From positions 930,001-994,000 of the forward strand of contig NZ_RBXT01000001.1 in assembly GCF_003635045.1 (NCBI RefSeq): a DNA stretch of 64,000 bases, given 5' to 3'. The first letter of the stretch is position 1, and each line of letters begins with the position of its first letter. Both the position numbers and the translations under genes were made by a program. The notes beneath the pieces are model-generated. The model was not told the origin of the DNA. It saw only the letters and a list, made by a program, of their open reading frames with translations, and did not search any database. Below are positions 17,053 to 26,429 of this stretch, one piece after another. Origin of the DNA: Terracoccus luteus (GTDB lineage Bacteria; Actinomycetota; Actinomycetes; Actinomycetales; Dermatophilaceae).

Positions 17053-18069
17053 GTGCCTGACGCGTCGCCCGTCGTCCCCGCCGACCGCACCGGGCCACGG
17101 GTGTTCGAGGGGACACCGCTGCGCACGCTCGACGAGGACGCCCTGCTGGCGCGGGTGCTCCCGCTCTACCCCACGGGCCCGGACCTGCAGGTCCCCCCGG
17201 GCGACGACGCCGCGGTGGTCGCGACGAGCCCTCGGACCGTCGCCACGACCGACACCGTCGTGCTCGGGCGCGACTGGCTCGACGAGTGGTCGTCGGGCGA
17301 GGACGTCGGGCACAAGGTCGTCGCCCAGAACCTCGCCGACGTCGCCGCCATGGGTGCGGTGCCGACCGGGGTGCTGCTCACCCTCGTGGCCGACCCCGAG
17401 GTCGGCCTCGAGTGGGTGCTCGACCACGCCCGCGGCGTCGCCCGGGCCTGCCGGGACGCCCGGGTCGCCGTGCTCGGGGGCGACCTGTCGTCGGCCTCGG
17501 CCGGCGTCGTCATGGTGTCGGTGACCGCCCTCGGTCGCCTCGACGTCGACCCGGTGCTGCGGTCCGGTGCCCGACCAGGGGACGTCCTCGCCGTCCGGGG
17601 CGAGCTCGGGCTCGCGGCCGCGGGCCTGCTGCTGCTGCAGCAGGGCCGGGCCGACCGGCATCCGGATGCCGTGGCCCGCCAACGCCGGCCACGGCCCCCG
17701 CTCGCCGACGGTCCGGCCGCGGCGCGCGCCGGGGCCACCTCGATGCTCGACCTCAGCGACGGCCTGGCCCGTGACGCCGGGCGGGTGGCACGGGCCAGTG
17801 ACGTCGTCGTCGAGGTCGAGGAGGCGGCGCTCGCGCCCGACGTCGACCGGCTGCGCGAGGCGCTGGGGGAGCGCGAGGCGCGCGACTGCGTGCTGTCGGG
17901 CGGCGAGGACCACGCCCTGCTGGCGACGTTCGTGCCGGGCGGGCTCCCCGCGGGCTGGCGCCGGCTCGGGTCCGTGCGGGCCCGTCGGGCGGGGGAGGCC
18001 GCGCGGCTGCTCGTCGACGGCCGGCCGGTCACGCGTCCCGGCTGGGACCACTTCACGCCCGGCGGGTGA
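17053..18069 (+). CDS. thiL: thiamine-monophosphate kinase
   Basis: 338-residue enzyme phosphorylating thiamine monophosphate to the diphosphate cofactor. PurM-like fold motifs: the N-terminal TP LRTLDEDALLARVLPLYP region, PPGDDAAVV (ATP/Mg binding), a glycine-rich VAAMGAVPTGVLLTL segment, VLGGDLSSASAGVVMVSVTALG, and DLSDGLARDAGRVA. GTG 17053 is chosen because CCAGGAG lies 5 nt upstream; an earlier in-frame start at 16942 would add only Arg/Pro-rich sequence. It converges on rpmB. Confidence 0.95.
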   Translation: MPDASPVVPADRTGPRVFEGTPLRTLDEDALLARVLPLYPTGPDLQVPPGDDAAVVATSPRTVATTDTVVLGRDWLDEWSSGEDVGHKVVAQNLADVAAMGAVPTGVLLTLVADPEVGLEWVLDHARGVARACRDARVAVLGGDLSSASAGVVMVSVTALGRLDVDPVLRSGARPGDVLAVRGELGLAAAGLLLLQQGRADRHPDAVARQRRPRPPLADGPAAARAGATSMLDLSDGLARDAGRVARASDVVVEVEEAALAPDVDRLREALGEREARDCVLSGGEDHALLATFVPGGLPAGWRRLGSVRARRAGEAARLLVDGRPVTRPGWDHFTPGG

Positions 18070-18123
18070 GCCTCACGGACGTCGGCGACGTCGGGGAGCG
18101 CAGCGGGAGCCGGACAGCACGAA

Positions 18124-18148
18124 GGCCGGCCCCCGAGGGGGACCGGCC
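18124..18148. terminator. terminator between thiL and rpmB
   Basis: GGCCGG-CCCC pairs with GGGG-A-CCGGCC (one bulged A) around a CGAG loop. It lies between the convergent 3' ends and may work for both genes. Confidence 0.55.
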
Positions 18149-18170
18149 CGATGCGTGAGGTGCGGTGCGC

Positions 18171-18359
18171 TCAGCGAGCGACCTTGCCCGCCTTGAGGCA
18201 GGACGTGCACACGTTGAGGCGCTTCGGCGTCACACCGCCCACCAGCGTCCGAACGCGCTGGATGTTGGGGTTCCAGCGGCGCTTGGTGCGGCGGTGCGAG
18301 TGCGAGATGTTGTGACCGAAGCTCGGCCCCTTGCCGCAGACGTCGCAGTTGGCAGCCAC
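18171..18359 (-). CDS. rpmB: 50S ribosomal protein L28
   Basis: 62-residue bL28. The sequence opens [28 protein letters not shown] and ends [12 protein letters not shown]; two CxxC pairs make it the zinc-binding (C+) form, so a zinc-independent paralogue elsewhere is plausible. GTG start with GGAGAT upstream. It is monocistronic, with a CAGACT -10 element about 30 nt upstream, and faces thiL. Confidence 0.96.
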   Translation of the reverse strand: MAANCDVCGKGPSFGHNISHSHRRTKRRWNPNIQRVRTLVGGVTPKRLNVCTSCLKAGKVAR

Positions 18360-18388
18360 GGGTATCTCCTGAATGTTCGATGTACGAG

Positions 18389-18394
18389 AGTCTG
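18389..18394 (-). promoter_or_regulatory. candidate -10 of rpmB
   Basis: CAGACT on the minus strand, about 30 nt before the GTG, is the same hexamer as before rplS and close to CAGAAT before rpsP. No clear -35 was found. Confidence 0.4.
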
Positions 18395-18514
18395 GTTCGT
18401 CCGACCCGGGCAGGACGCGGGTCCGGCACGCGGGGCGTGCCCCACCGCAGTGCACGAACGGAACCGGTCAAGAGTAGCCGACGGGTCGCGGCATCGACAA
18501 AACGGTGGATGCCG

Positions 18515-19336
18515 TCAGGCGAAGTGACAGGCCGCCTCGAGCAGCGCGACCCCGTAGGACGGCCCGTGCGAGGCGGCGTGGACGGCGAGCGGGTGCAGCT
18601 GGTGCAGGTGCACGAGACGGCCCCAGTCGGTCGGGAAGTCGGGGCTCGCCTCGGCGTACGCGGACCGGACCCGGGACAGGCCCGGCAGGCCGAACAGCTC
18701 GAGCATGGCGAGGTCGGTCAGGCCGTGGCCCCCGTGGGCGGCCGGGTCGATGAGCACGGGCCCGGTGTCGGTGTAGACGACGTTGCCCGCCCAGAGGTCC
18801 CCGTGGAGGCGGGCCGGTGGGCGCCCGTCGTCGAGCTCCCCGGCCGCGAGCCGGTCGCAGACCCGCTCGACCACCGCGGCGGACGCCGCGTCGAGGTGGC
18901 CGCGTTGCACGGCGCGGCGCACGAAGGGGCGGACCCGCTGCTCGGCGTAGAACACGCCCCAGGTCACGGTCGGGTCGTTGCGCTGCGACTGCCGGCCGAT
19001 GAAGGCGGGGCCGCTCCAGCCGTCGGGTGGTGAGCCGAAGGCCGGGGCGCCGGCGGCGTGCGTGACGGCCAGGCGTGACCCGAGGTCGTCGGCCTGCGCC
19101 GGCGTCGGCGCCACCGGACGCAGCCGCTCGAGGTCGATGTGGCGTGGGCCGACCGAGAGCACGCGGACCACCTGCACACCGCCGGTGGCGGCGCCCAGCC
19201 ACCGCAGGCCGGCGGCCTCGACCTCGAAGAAGCCCTCGGGGGCGTCGTGGCGCTCCTTGTGGTGGGCCTCCGCGGCGGTGTGGGTCGCGGCGCCGTCAGC
19301 GGAGGCATCGTCGGCGTCCCGGGGTGAGGTCGACAC
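18515..19336 (-). CDS. fructosamine kinase-family protein
   Basis: 273-residue aminoglycoside-phosphotransferase-like kinase of the fructosamine-3-kinase family, which phosphorylates ketoamines on glycated proteins or free sugars to allow deglycation. The catalytic loop ARLHGDLWAGNVVYTDTGPVLIDPAAHGGHGLTDLAMLELFG contains the HGDLW...N and metal-binding IDPA elements. The N-terminal 30 residues are extra. Minus-strand TAGCGT lies exactly 6 nt before the GTG, indicating leaderless transcription. Diverges from the DAK2 gene. The physiological substrate is unknown. Confidence 0.9.
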   Translation of the reverse strand: MSTSPRDADDASADGAATHTAAEAHHKERHDAPEGFFEVEAAGLRWLGAATGGVQVVRVLSVGPRHIDLERLRPVAPTPAQADDLGSRLAVTHAAGAPAFGSPPDGWSGPAFIGRQSQRNDPTVTWGVFYAEQRVRPFVRRAVQRGHLDAASAAVVERVCDRLAAGELDDGRPPARLHGDLWAGNVVYTDTGPVLIDPAAHGGHGLTDLAMLELFGLPGLSRVRSAYAEASPDFPTDWGRLVHLHQLHPLAVHAASHGPSYGVALLEAACHFA

Positions 19337-19475
19337 GGCTCCACGCTAGTGCGCGAGACGACCGGGCCCGCCGGGCCCCGCGACCCAGGCGCGCCGCCTC
19401 CGGTCGGCCCCGGCCCCGCGACCGCCGTCGGAGCGAGGCGCTAGCCTCCCACCAACGACCAGCAGGAGGAGTCCG

Positions 19476-21356
19476 ATGCCCGGCGCGACGAGGAGGGCCA
19501 CCGTGCCCGACGAGGCGCTGACGGTGCTCGACACCGACGCGGTGCGCCGGTGGGCGGTGCTCATCCGGGCCACGCTCGCCCTGCGCCGGGCCGAGATCGA
19601 CGACCTCAACGTCTTCCCCGTCCCTGACGGTGACACCGGGACCAACCTCTTCCTCACCTTCGACGGCGCCCTCGACGGCACGCGGCTGGCCGGCCTGACC
19701 CCCACGCCCGACGGCGTCCGCCGCGACGGCGAGCCCTCGACCCCCGTCGGAGCCGGCGAGCTGCTGCTCGCCTTCGCCAAGGCGCTGCTGCACGCGGCCC
19801 GCGGCAACAGTGGCGTCATCCTCAGCCAGCTGGCCCGCGGGGTGGCCGACGTCGCCCGCGGCCACGACACCGTCGACGCGGCGACGCTCGCCTTCGGCCT
19901 GCAGCGCGCCGACGAGCTGGCCTGGCAGGCCGTCACCGAGCCGCGCCCCGGCACCGTGCTGTCGGTGTCGCGGGCCGCGGCGGCGGCCGCCGGTGACGCG
20001 GTCGGGGACGGGTTGCACGCGGTGGCCTCGGCCGCGCTCGCGGCGGCGGCCGTCGCGCTCGAGGAGACGCCGCGCCAGCTCGACGTCCTCGCCCGGGCGG
20101 GCGTCGTCGACGCCGGTGGGGCCGGCTACGTCGTCGTGCTCGAGTGCCTCGAGCGCGTGTGCGCCGGTGACGCCGGCCCGGTCGAGCACCAGCCCTGGCC
20201 CGTGCGCACCCCGGCGTCCCGACGCCGCCCGGCCGCCCCGGCCGCCGGGCGTGGCCGACCCCCACGGGCCCACGCCGACCCGGCCCGGCCGGCCGGCTCG
20301 ACCGACCGCTCGACCGACCGCTCGACCGACCGCTCGGAGGGCACCGACCCGGCCACCCGGCATCCGGACTTCGAGGTCATGTACCTGCTCGACGGCGCCG
20401 ACGACGACGCCGTGCGAGGCCTGCGGGCACGCCTGACCGAGCTCGGCGACTCCGTGCTCGTCGTCGGGGGCGACGGCGAGCACCACGTGCACGTGCACGC
20501 CGACGACGCCGGCGCGGCCGTCGAGGCGGGGCTCGCCGCGGGGCGCCCCCACGGCATCCGCATCGCCCGCCTCGAGGACACCGTGCACGCCCCCGGCACC
20601 GCCGGGCACGACGACCCACCCGCCGACGGTGACGGCCCGGCGCTAGGCCCGCTGGACGACCCCGAGGCCCCCGCCGCGGAGCGGGTGGCGTCGGGCATCG
20701 TCGCCTGCGCGGGCGGCCCGGGGCTGCAGGCGCTCTTCGAGGAGGCCGGTGCGGCGGTCGTGGCCTCGGGGCCCTCCCGTCGCGCGTCGACCGGGCAGCT
20801 CATCGCCGCGGTGCGCGAGCGCCACCGGGCGGGGGCCGACGCCGTCGTCGTGCTGCCCGACGACTCCGACACCGAGCTCGCGGCCGGCGCCGCGGTGCGC
20901 GCCGTCGCCGACGACGGCATCGAGGCCCACGTCGTGCGGGCGGGCACCGCCGTGCAGGGCGTCGCGGCGCTCGCGGTCTTCGACCCCGACGCGTCCGCCG
21001 CCGCCAACGTGCTCGCCATGCAGTCGGCGGCCGCGGCCACCCGGCACGGCGCGGTGACGACGGCGAGCCGCTCGGCCCTGACGAGCGCCGGCCCCTGCGA
21101 ACCGGGCGACGTGCTCGGCATCGTCGACGGCGACATCGTCGTGGTCGGGCACGACCTCACCGAGGTGGCCCGGGAGGTCGTGCACCGCCTCCTCGCGAGC
21201 GGCGGTGAGCTGCTCACCGTCGTGCTCGGCGAGGGTGCCCCGCCCGAGGTGGCGGATGCCGTCGCGCGGGCCGAGCGCGCCGCCCACCTCGGTCTCGAGG
21301 TGAGCACGATCCAGGGGGGCCAGCCGGTCTACCCGCTGCTGCTGGGGGTGGAGTGA
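19476..21356 (+). CDS. DAK2-domain protein (FakA/YloV-like)
   Basis: 626 residues. N-terminal DAK2 kinase-like domain with LNVFPVPDGDTGTNLFLTF and GARGNSGVILSQLARG-type blocks (here HAARGNSGVILSQL), then a middle region and a C-terminal domain (VASGPSRRAS, VVVLPDDSDTELAAGAAV) as in fatty-acid kinase FakA, which phosphorylates DegV-bound fatty acids. Actinobacterial homologues always precede recG. The linker after the DAK2 domain is poorly conserved and carries a three-copy 12-bp repeat. ATG 19476 has GGAGGA upstream, and TAGCCT at 19442 is a likely -10. Confidence 0.88.
   Translation: MPGATRRATVPDEALTVLDTDAVRRWAVLIRATLALRRAEIDDLNVFPVPDGDTGTNLFLTFDGALDGTRLAGLTPTPDGVRRDGEPSTPVGAGELLLAFAKALLHAARGNSGVILSQLARGVADVARGHDTVDAATLAFGLQRADELAWQAVTEPRPGTVLSVSRAAAAAAGDAVGDGLHAVASAALAAAAVALEETPRQLDVLARAGVVDAGGAGYVVVLECLERVCAGDAGPVEHQPWPVRTPASRRRPAAPAAGRGRPPRAHADPARPAGSTDRSTDRSTDRSEGTDPATRHPDFEVMYLLDGADDDAVRGLRARLTELGDSVLVVGGDGEHHVHVHADDAGAAVEAGLAAGRPHGIRIARLEDTVHAPGTAGHDDPPADGDGPALGPLDDPEAPAAERVASGIVACAGGPGLQALFEEAGAAVVASGPSRRASTGQLIAAVRERHRAGADAVVVLPDDSDTELAAGAAVRAVADDGIEAHVVRAGTAVQGVAALAVFDPDASAAANVLAMQSAAAATRHGAVTTASRSALTSAGPCEPGDVLGIVDGDIVVVGHDLTEVAREVVHRLLASGGELLTVVLGEGAPPEVADAVARAERAAHLGLEVSTIQGGQPVYPLLLGVE
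20297..20336 (+). repeat. 12-bp tandem repeat coding STDR
   Basis: Three exact copies of CTCGACCGACCG (20297-20332) plus a four-base partial copy, in frame in the DAK2 protein linker. They encode repeats of Ser-Thr-Asp-Arg. Confidence 0.9.
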
Positions 21357-21357
21357 C

Positions 21358-23613
21358 GTGCCCGTCACCGTGCTCACCGAGGACTCGCCGCTGACCAAGC
21401 TCGTGCGCAAGGGCGAGGCGGAGGCGCTCGCCAAGGCGAAGGGCATCCACAGCGTCGCCGACCTCTTCGAGCTCGTCCCGCGCCGCTACGTGCGGCCCGG
21501 GCAGCTGAGCGACCTGGGCTCGCTGCAGGTGGGCGAGGACGTCCTCGTCGTCGCCGAGGTCGCGACGGCCGCCACCCGGCCGATGCGGGGGCGGCGCGGC
21601 ACGATGCTCACCGTCGTGCTCGCCGACGAGGCGGGCGGCGAGCTCGACCTCACCTTCTTCCGGTCCTTCGGCCACGACCGCAAGCTGCTGCCGGGGCGTC
21701 GCGGCTTCTTCGTCGGCACGGTGGGGGCCTACGGCCGCCGCCTCCAGCTGACCCACCCGGAGTACGAGCTCTTCGACGACGACGACGCGGGGGAGGCGGC
21801 CCTCGAGTGGTACCGCACCCACCGGGTTCCGGTGTACTCGGCCACCGGCAAGCTCAACTCGCTGCGGATGCGCAAGCTGCTCTACACCGCCCTCGACTCC
21901 GTCGACCGCGTCCGCGAACCGGTCCCCGAGCCGGTGCGCTCCGCCCGCGGCCTCGTCGACCGCGCGCAGGCCCTCGAGCTCGTGCACCGGCCCGGGGTCG
22001 ACGACGACCCCGACCGGGGGGTGCACCGCCTCAAGTACGACGAGGCGTTCGTGCTGCAGACGATCCTCGCGCAGCGCCGCCGGGTCGCCGAGAGCGAGCA
22101 GGCCACCCCGAGGGTGCCGCGGCCCGGCGGCCTGCTCAGCGCGTTCGACGAGCGGCTGCCGTTCGAGCTCACCGACGGCCAGAAGGAGGTCGGCACGGTG
22201 CTCGCGGAGGAGCTGGCCCGGGACCGGCCGATGCACCGGCTGCTGCAGGGCGAGGTCGGCTCGGGCAAGACGGTCGTCGCCCTGCGGGCCATGCTCGCGG
22301 CGGTCGACGCCGGCGGACAGGCCGCCCTGCTCGCCCCCACCGAGGTGCTGGCCGCCCAGCACCACCGGTCGATCACGGCCATGCTCGGCGACCTCGCCGA
22401 GGGCGGCCGGCTCGGTGGCGCCGAGCACGGCACCACGGTGACCCTGCTGACCGGGAGCCAGCCCGCCGCGACCCGGCGGCGCTCGCTGCTCGCCGCGGCG
22501 TCCGGCGAGGCCGGCATCGTCGTCGGCACCCACGCCCTCATCCAGAAGCACGTCCAGTTCGCCGACCTCGCCCTCGTCGTCGTCGACGAGCAGCACCGGT
22601 TCGGCGTCGAGCAGCGTGACGCCCTGCGCGAGAAGGCCCAGCGCCCGCCGCACGTGCTCGTCATGACGGCCACTCCGATCCCGCGCACCGTCGCGATGAC
22701 GGTGTTCGGCGACATGGAGACCTCGACCCTGCGCGAGCTGCCCCGCGGCCGCTCGCCCATCGCCACCCACGTCGTCGACGCCGGCAGGCCGGGCTGGCTC
22801 GACCGCACGTGGCAGCGGGTGGCCGAGGAGGTCGCCGCCGGCCACCAGGCGTACGTCGTGTGCCCGCGCATCGGTGAGCTCGACGACGAGCCGGCGGACG
22901 GCCTCGGCGACCCGGAGGACGTCGCGGGTCCGGGCGACCTGGATGCCGGGGAGGGTGCCGAGGGTGCCGACGGGCCGGGGGAGGGCGACGAGCGCGAGCT
23001 CACGGGCGTCTACGCCCAGCTGCACGAGCTGCAGGCCAACCCTGCGCTCGCGGGCCTGCGGCTGGCCGTGCTGCACGGGCGCCTCGACCCCGACGAGAAG
23101 GAGGCGACGATGCGCGCCTTCACGGCCGGCGACGTCGACGTCCTCGTCGCGACGACCGTCATCGAGGTCGGGGTCGACGTGCCGAACGCGTCGGTCATGG
23201 TCGTCGTCGACGCCGACCGGTTCGGTATCTCGCAGCTGCACCAGCTGCGCGGCCGCGTCGGGCGTGGCGCCGTGCCGGGCCTGTGCCTGCTCGTCACCCA
23301 CGACCCCGGCGAGCGGGCCGCCGAGCGGCTCGATCAGGTGGCGGCGACGACCGACGGGTTCGAGCTGGCCCGCGCCGACCTGCTGCTGCGCCGCGAGGGC
23401 GACGTCCTCGGGGCCCGTCAGAGCGGTCGCGGCAACTCGATCCGGCACCTGCGCCTGGGTCGCCGCGACGACGAGCAGGTCATCGCCGACGCCCGTGAGG
23501 ACGCCTTCGCCGTCGTGGCCGCCGACCCCGACCTCCGCGAGCACCCGGCGCTCGCGGCGGCGGTCGCCATGCGCCTCGACGACGAGCAGGCGGCCTGGCT
23601 GGAGCGGGGCTGA
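21358..23613 (+). CDS. recG: ATP-dependent DNA helicase RecG
   Basis: 751-residue branch-migrating helicase for stalled forks. The N-terminal wedge/OB domain (residues about 1-270) is followed by helicase domain 1 with Walker A GEVGSGKT (near residue 299), LLAPTEVLAAQHH, the DEQHRFGVEQR box and MTATPIPRT, and domain 2 with ATTVIEVGVDVPNAS and QLRGRVGRG. An acidic Gly/Asp/Glu-rich insert follows the ELDDE segment near residue 505. GTG starts 1 nt after the DAK2 stop, so the genes are cotranscribed. Confidence 0.97.
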   Translation: MPVTVLTEDSPLTKLVRKGEAEALAKAKGIHSVADLFELVPRRYVRPGQLSDLGSLQVGEDVLVVAEVATAATRPMRGRRGTMLTVVLADEAGGELDLTFFRSFGHDRKLLPGRRGFFVGTVGAYGRRLQLTHPEYELFDDDDAGEAALEWYRTHRVPVYSATGKLNSLRMRKLLYTALDSVDRVREPVPEPVRSARGLVDRAQALELVHRPGVDDDPDRGVHRLKYDEAFVLQTILAQRRRVAESEQATPRVPRPGGLLSAFDERLPFELTDGQKEVGTVLAEELARDRPMHRLLQGEVGSGKTVVALRAMLAAVDAGGQAALLAPTEVLAAQHHRSITAMLGDLAEGGRLGGAEHGTTVTLLTGSQPAATRRRSLLAAASGEAGIVVGTHALIQKHVQFADLALVVVDEQHRFGVEQRDALREKAQRPPHVLVMTATPIPRTVAMTVFGDMETSTLRELPRGRSPIATHVVDAGRPGWLDRTWQRVAEEVAAGHQAYVVCPRIGELDDEPADGLGDPEDVAGPGDLDAGEGAEGADGPGEGDERELTGVYAQLHELQANPALAGLRLAVLHGRLDPDEKEATMRAFTAGDVDVLVATTVIEVGVDVPNASVMVVVDADRFGISQLHQLRGRVGRGAVPGLCLLVTHDPGERAAERLDQVAATTDGFELARADLLLRREGDVLGARQSGRGNSIRHLRLGRRDDEQVIADAREDAFAVVAADPDLREHPALAAAVAMRLDDEQAAWLERG

Positions 23614-23622
23614 GGTGCACCG

Positions 23623-24204
23623 ATGACCCGCATCATCAGCGGCGTGGCCGGCGGGCGGCGCCTGCGCACCCCACCGGGGTCCGGCACGCGCCCGACCTCC
23701 GACCGGGTGCGCGAGGCCCTCTTCAGCCGCCTCGAGCACCAGGGGCTGCTCGACGCCACGGCGGTGCTCGACCTCTACGCCGGCTCCGGGGCGCTCGGCC
23801 TCGAGGCCGCCAGCCGCGGCGCCACCCGGGTGCTGCTCGTCGAGGCCGCCGCCAAGGCGGCCGCCACCGCGCGGGCCAACGTCGCCACCGTCGGCCTGCC
23901 GGGGGTGCGGGTGGTCACCGACACGGTCGAGCGCACCCTCCGCGGCGGCCCGCACGACGGCATCCGGTACGACCTCGTGCTGCTCGACCCGCCCTACGAC
24001 GTCTCCGAGGACGACCTCGCCGCCGTGCTCGCCCTGCTCGTCGAGCACGGGTGGCTCGGCCCTGACCCCGTCGTCGTGGTGGAGCGCTCGACCCGCACGC
24101 CACAGCCGACGTGGCCGCCGGGGCTCGAGCTGTCGGGGGAGAAGCGCTACGGCGAGACCGCCGTGTGGTTCGCCGAGCCGCCGCCGGACGGCGGTGGCGC
24201 GTGA
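23623..24204 (+). CDS. rsmD: 16S rRNA (guanine-966-N2)-methyltransferase
   Basis: 193-residue SAM-dependent methyltransferase modifying G966 of 16S rRNA. Motifs: RIISGVAGGRRLRTP, TRPTSDRVREALFSRL, motif I VLDLYAGSGALGLEA, and catalytic motif IV LLDPPYD. Starts 9 nt after recG and precedes coaD, the usual actinobacterial order. Confidence 0.96.
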   Translation: MTRIISGVAGGRRLRTPPGSGTRPTSDRVREALFSRLEHQGLLDATAVLDLYAGSGALGLEAASRGATRVLLVEAAAKAAATARANVATVGLPGVRVVTDTVERTLRGGPHDGIRYDLVLLDPPYDVSEDDLAAVLALLVEHGWLGPDPVVVVERSTRTPQPTWPPGLELSGEKRYGETAVWFAEPPPDGGGA

Positions 24205-24226
24205 GACCCGCCGGTAGGTTGGCCCC

Positions 24227-24766
24227 GTGACCCCGCCGGAGACGCCGCCGCACCCGCCGCAGCCGCCGCAGCCCACCGGCCGCCGCTGCGTCTGCCCGGG
24301 CTCGTACGACCCGGTGACGAACGGCCACGTCGACGTGGTCACGCGGGCCGCCGCCCTCTTCGACGAGGTGGTCGTCGCGATCCTGCACAACCCCGCGAAG
24401 CAGGGCGCCTTCACGGTCCCCGAGCGCATCGGGCTCATCGAGGATGCCGTCGGACACCTGGGCAACGTGCGCGTGGGCGCCTGGGCCGACACCCTTGTCG
24501 TCGACGTGTGCCGCGAGGTCGGGGCCGGCTCGATGGTCAAGGGGCTGCGCAGCGGCACCGACTACGCCTACGAGCTGCCGATGGCGCACATGAACCGTCA
24601 CCTCTCCGGGGTGGAGACGCTCTTCCTCGCCGCCGACCCGACGCTGACCCACGTCTCGAGCTCGCTCGTCAAGGAGGTCGTGCGCTACGGCGGTGACGTC
24701 GCGGGCCTCGTGCCCGACGCCGTGCTGACCGCGCTGCACGGGCGGATCGGCCGCGACCGCGGCTGA
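24227..24766 (+). CDS. coaD: phosphopantetheine adenylyltransferase
   Basis: 179-residue coenzyme A biosynthesis enzyme, adding AMP to 4'-phosphopantetheine. The core starts at CVCPGSYDPVTNGHVDVV (with the T/HxGH nucleotidyltransferase motif as TNGH), then VPERIGLIEDAV, MVKGLRSGTDYAYELPMAHMN and HVSSSLVKEV. An unusual Pro-rich stretch of about 18 residues precedes the core. TAGGTT (24215-24220) is 6 nt ahead of the GTG, so it has its own probable leaderless promoter. Confidence 0.95.
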   Translation: MTPPETPPHPPQPPQPTGRRCVCPGSYDPVTNGHVDVVTRAAALFDEVVVAILHNPAKQGAFTVPERIGLIEDAVGHLGNVRVGAWADTLVVDVCREVGAGSMVKGLRSGTDYAYELPMAHMNRHLSGVETLFLAADPTLTHVSSSLVKEVVRYGGDVAGLVPDAVLTALHGRIGRDRG

Positions 24767-24767
24767 T

Positions 24768-24796
24768 TTGGGCGGGAGGGGGCGCTCCGGTAGCCT
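24768..24796 (+). promoter_or_regulatory. promoter of yceD-rpmF
   Basis: TTGGGC (24768-24773), 17-nt spacer, TAGCCT (24791-24796). The -35 begins at the coaD stop. A leader of about 50 nt precedes yceD. Confidence 0.6.
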
Positions 24797-24854
24797 TGGC
24801 CGTCGGTTCTCGTCCGTTCGATGCGAGCCGGACCTACAACTGTGCGCAGGAGTC

Positions 24855-25430
24855 ATGACCCGTCCCCATCCCCGCTCTCCTCTGGTGCTCGACTCCAGAG
24901 AGCTGACGCGGCGACCCGGGACGATGCTCGAGCTCTCGCGCACGGTGAGCCTCCCCGACGATCTCGGCACCGAGGTCATCTCCGTCCCCGCCGGTGAACC
25001 GGTGGAGATCGAGGTGCGTCTCGAGTCGGTCGTCGAAGGGGTGCTCGTGACGGGTTCGGTCTCCGGTCGGGCGACCGGTGCCTGCGTGCGGTGCCTGGAC
25101 CCCGTCGACCTGCCGGTCGAGGGTCGGTTCCAGGAGCTGTTCGCCTACACCGACCGGGCGGCGCACCACCACGCGGTGGGCGACGACGCGGACGAGGCCG
25201 ACGTGTACGAGCTCGTGGACGACCTGGTCGACCTCGAGCCGGTGATCCGCGACGCGGTCGTGCCCCGGCTGCCGTTCAAGCCGGTGTGCCGGCCTGACTG
25301 TCCGGGCCTGTGCTCGGAGTGCGGCATCCACCTGGCCGACGACCCCGGTCACCACCATGAAGTACTGGATCCACGGTGGTCAGCCCTCAGCGCGATGCTG
25401 ACGGACCACCCAGACGAGAAGAGGAACTGA
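24855..25430 (+). CDS. yceD: YceD/DUF177 family protein
   Basis: 191-residue protein of the DUF177 family, found almost everywhere just ahead of rpmF and linked to 23S rRNA processing or large-subunit accumulation in plants and bacteria. It carries the TGACVRCLDPVDLPVEGRFQELF motif and a C-terminal Cys cluster CRPDCPGLCSECG, likely a zinc site. ATG 24855 follows AGGAG. The stop is 1 nt before the rpmF GTG. Confidence 0.92.
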   Translation: MTRPHPRSPLVLDSRELTRRPGTMLELSRTVSLPDDLGTEVISVPAGEPVEIEVRLESVVEGVLVTGSVSGRATGACVRCLDPVDLPVEGRFQELFAYTDRAAHHHAVGDDADEADVYELVDDLVDLEPVIRDAVVPRLPFKPVCRPDCPGLCSECGIHLADDPGHHHEVLDPRWSALSAMLTDHPDEKRN

Positions 25431-25431
25431 C

Positions 25432-25626
25432 GTGGCTGTCCCGAAGCGGAAGACGTCGCGCTCCAACACGCGCTCGCGCCGAGCCAACTGGAAGGCCGCG
25501 CCGATCACCCTGAGCACCTGCCCGTCGTGCGGTGCGGCCAACCAGCCGCACATCGCGTGCCCGTCGTGCGGTACCTACAAGGGCCGTCACTACGCGACCG
25601 CCGAGCGCACCGAGCACCAGGCCTGA
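25432..25626 (+). CDS. rpmF: 50S ribosomal protein L32
   Basis: 64-residue bL32: [20 protein letters not shown] followed by the zinc ribbon [23 protein letters not shown] with four Cys (C+ form). GTG start right after yceD; the pair is a standard operon. Confidence 0.97.
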   Translation: MAVPKRKTSRSNTRSRRANWKAAPITLSTCPSCGAANQPHIACPSCGTYKGRHYATAERTEHQA

Positions 25627-25634
25627 ACCCCGTA

Positions 25635-26414
25635 GTGAGCGCCGCTGCCCCTGAGGGTGTGCCAGGCGTGCCGCAGCGGCCCGTCGACGCGCTGCTCGCC
25701 CACCTCGCCGAGGTGGTCGGGCAGGGAATCGACGAGCCGCTGCTGCTGCGTTCCCTGACGCACCGCTCCTTCGCATACGAGAACGGCGGCCTGCCGAACA
25801 ACGAGCGCCTCGAGTTCCTCGGCGACTCGGTGCTCGGCCTCGTCGTCACCGAGACCCTCTACCGCAAGCACCCCGACCTCCCCGAGGGACAGCTGGCCAA
25901 GCTGCGGGCGGCCGTCGTCAACATGCGCGCGCTGGCCGAGGTGGCCCGCGGCATCGACCTGGGCCAGTACGTCATGCTCGGCAAGGGCGAGGAGGCGACC
26001 GGCGGGCGCGACAAGGCGTCCATCCTCGCCGACACGATGGAGGCACTAATCGGCACCGTCTTCCTCTCGTGCGGCATCTCGTGCGCCGGCGACTTCGTGC
26101 ACCACCACTTCGACCCCCTCATCGAGGAGGCTGCGACCCTCGGTGCCGGGCTCGACTGGAAGACGAGCCTGCAGGAGATGTCGGCGCTGTCCGCGCTCGG
26201 CACGCCCGAGTACCGGGTGAGCGAGCAGGGGCCCGACCACGAGAAGCAGTTCCGCGCCCAGGTCGCCGTCGGCGACGAGGTGCTCGGCGAGGGCAACGGG
26301 CGCAGCAAGAAGGAGGCCGAGCAGAAGGCCGCCAAGCAGGCCTGGGGCCTGCTCAACGACCGCCGAGCCGCGCTCGTCTCCCCGCTCGACCAGACCGCCG
26401 CCCTGCCCGACTGA
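25635..26414 (+). CDS. rnc: ribonuclease III
   Basis: 259-residue double-strand-specific endoribonuclease for rRNA and mRNA processing. The catalytic domain shows the signature [17 protein letters not shown] and the metal-binding [12 protein letters not shown]; the C-terminal double-stranded-RNA-binding domain runs from SLQEMSALS through [23 protein letters not shown] 25635 gives the expected length; it lies 8 nt after rpmF. Confidence 0.97.
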   Translation: MSAAAPEGVPGVPQRPVDALLAHLAEVVGQGIDEPLLLRSLTHRSFAYENGGLPNNERLEFLGDSVLGLVVTETLYRKHPDLPEGQLAKLRAAVVNMRALAEVARGIDLGQYVMLGKGEEATGGRDKASILADTMEALIGTVFLSCGISCAGDFVHHHFDPLIEEAATLGAGLDWKTSLQEMSALSALGTPEYRVSEQGPDHEKQFRAQVAVGDEVLGEGNGRSKKEAEQKAAKQAWGLLNDRRAALVSPLDQTAALPD

Positions 26415-26429
26415 CGGAAGCCCCCGACC

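Noticed and set aside
17053-18069. TPP riboswitch before thiL
   Set aside because: No conserved CUGAGA/ACCUGA elements were found in the 230-nt upstream gap.
21214-24558. A 1114-codon open frame on the minus strand
   Set aside because: It is the complement of recG, rsmD and parts of DAK2 and coaD. Composition is Arg/Gly/His/Ala-biased with no recognisable domain.
24768-24854. Longer YceD start at 24768
   Set aside because: This stretch contains the promoter hexamers and gives unconserved residues. ATG 24855 has AGGAG ahead of it.
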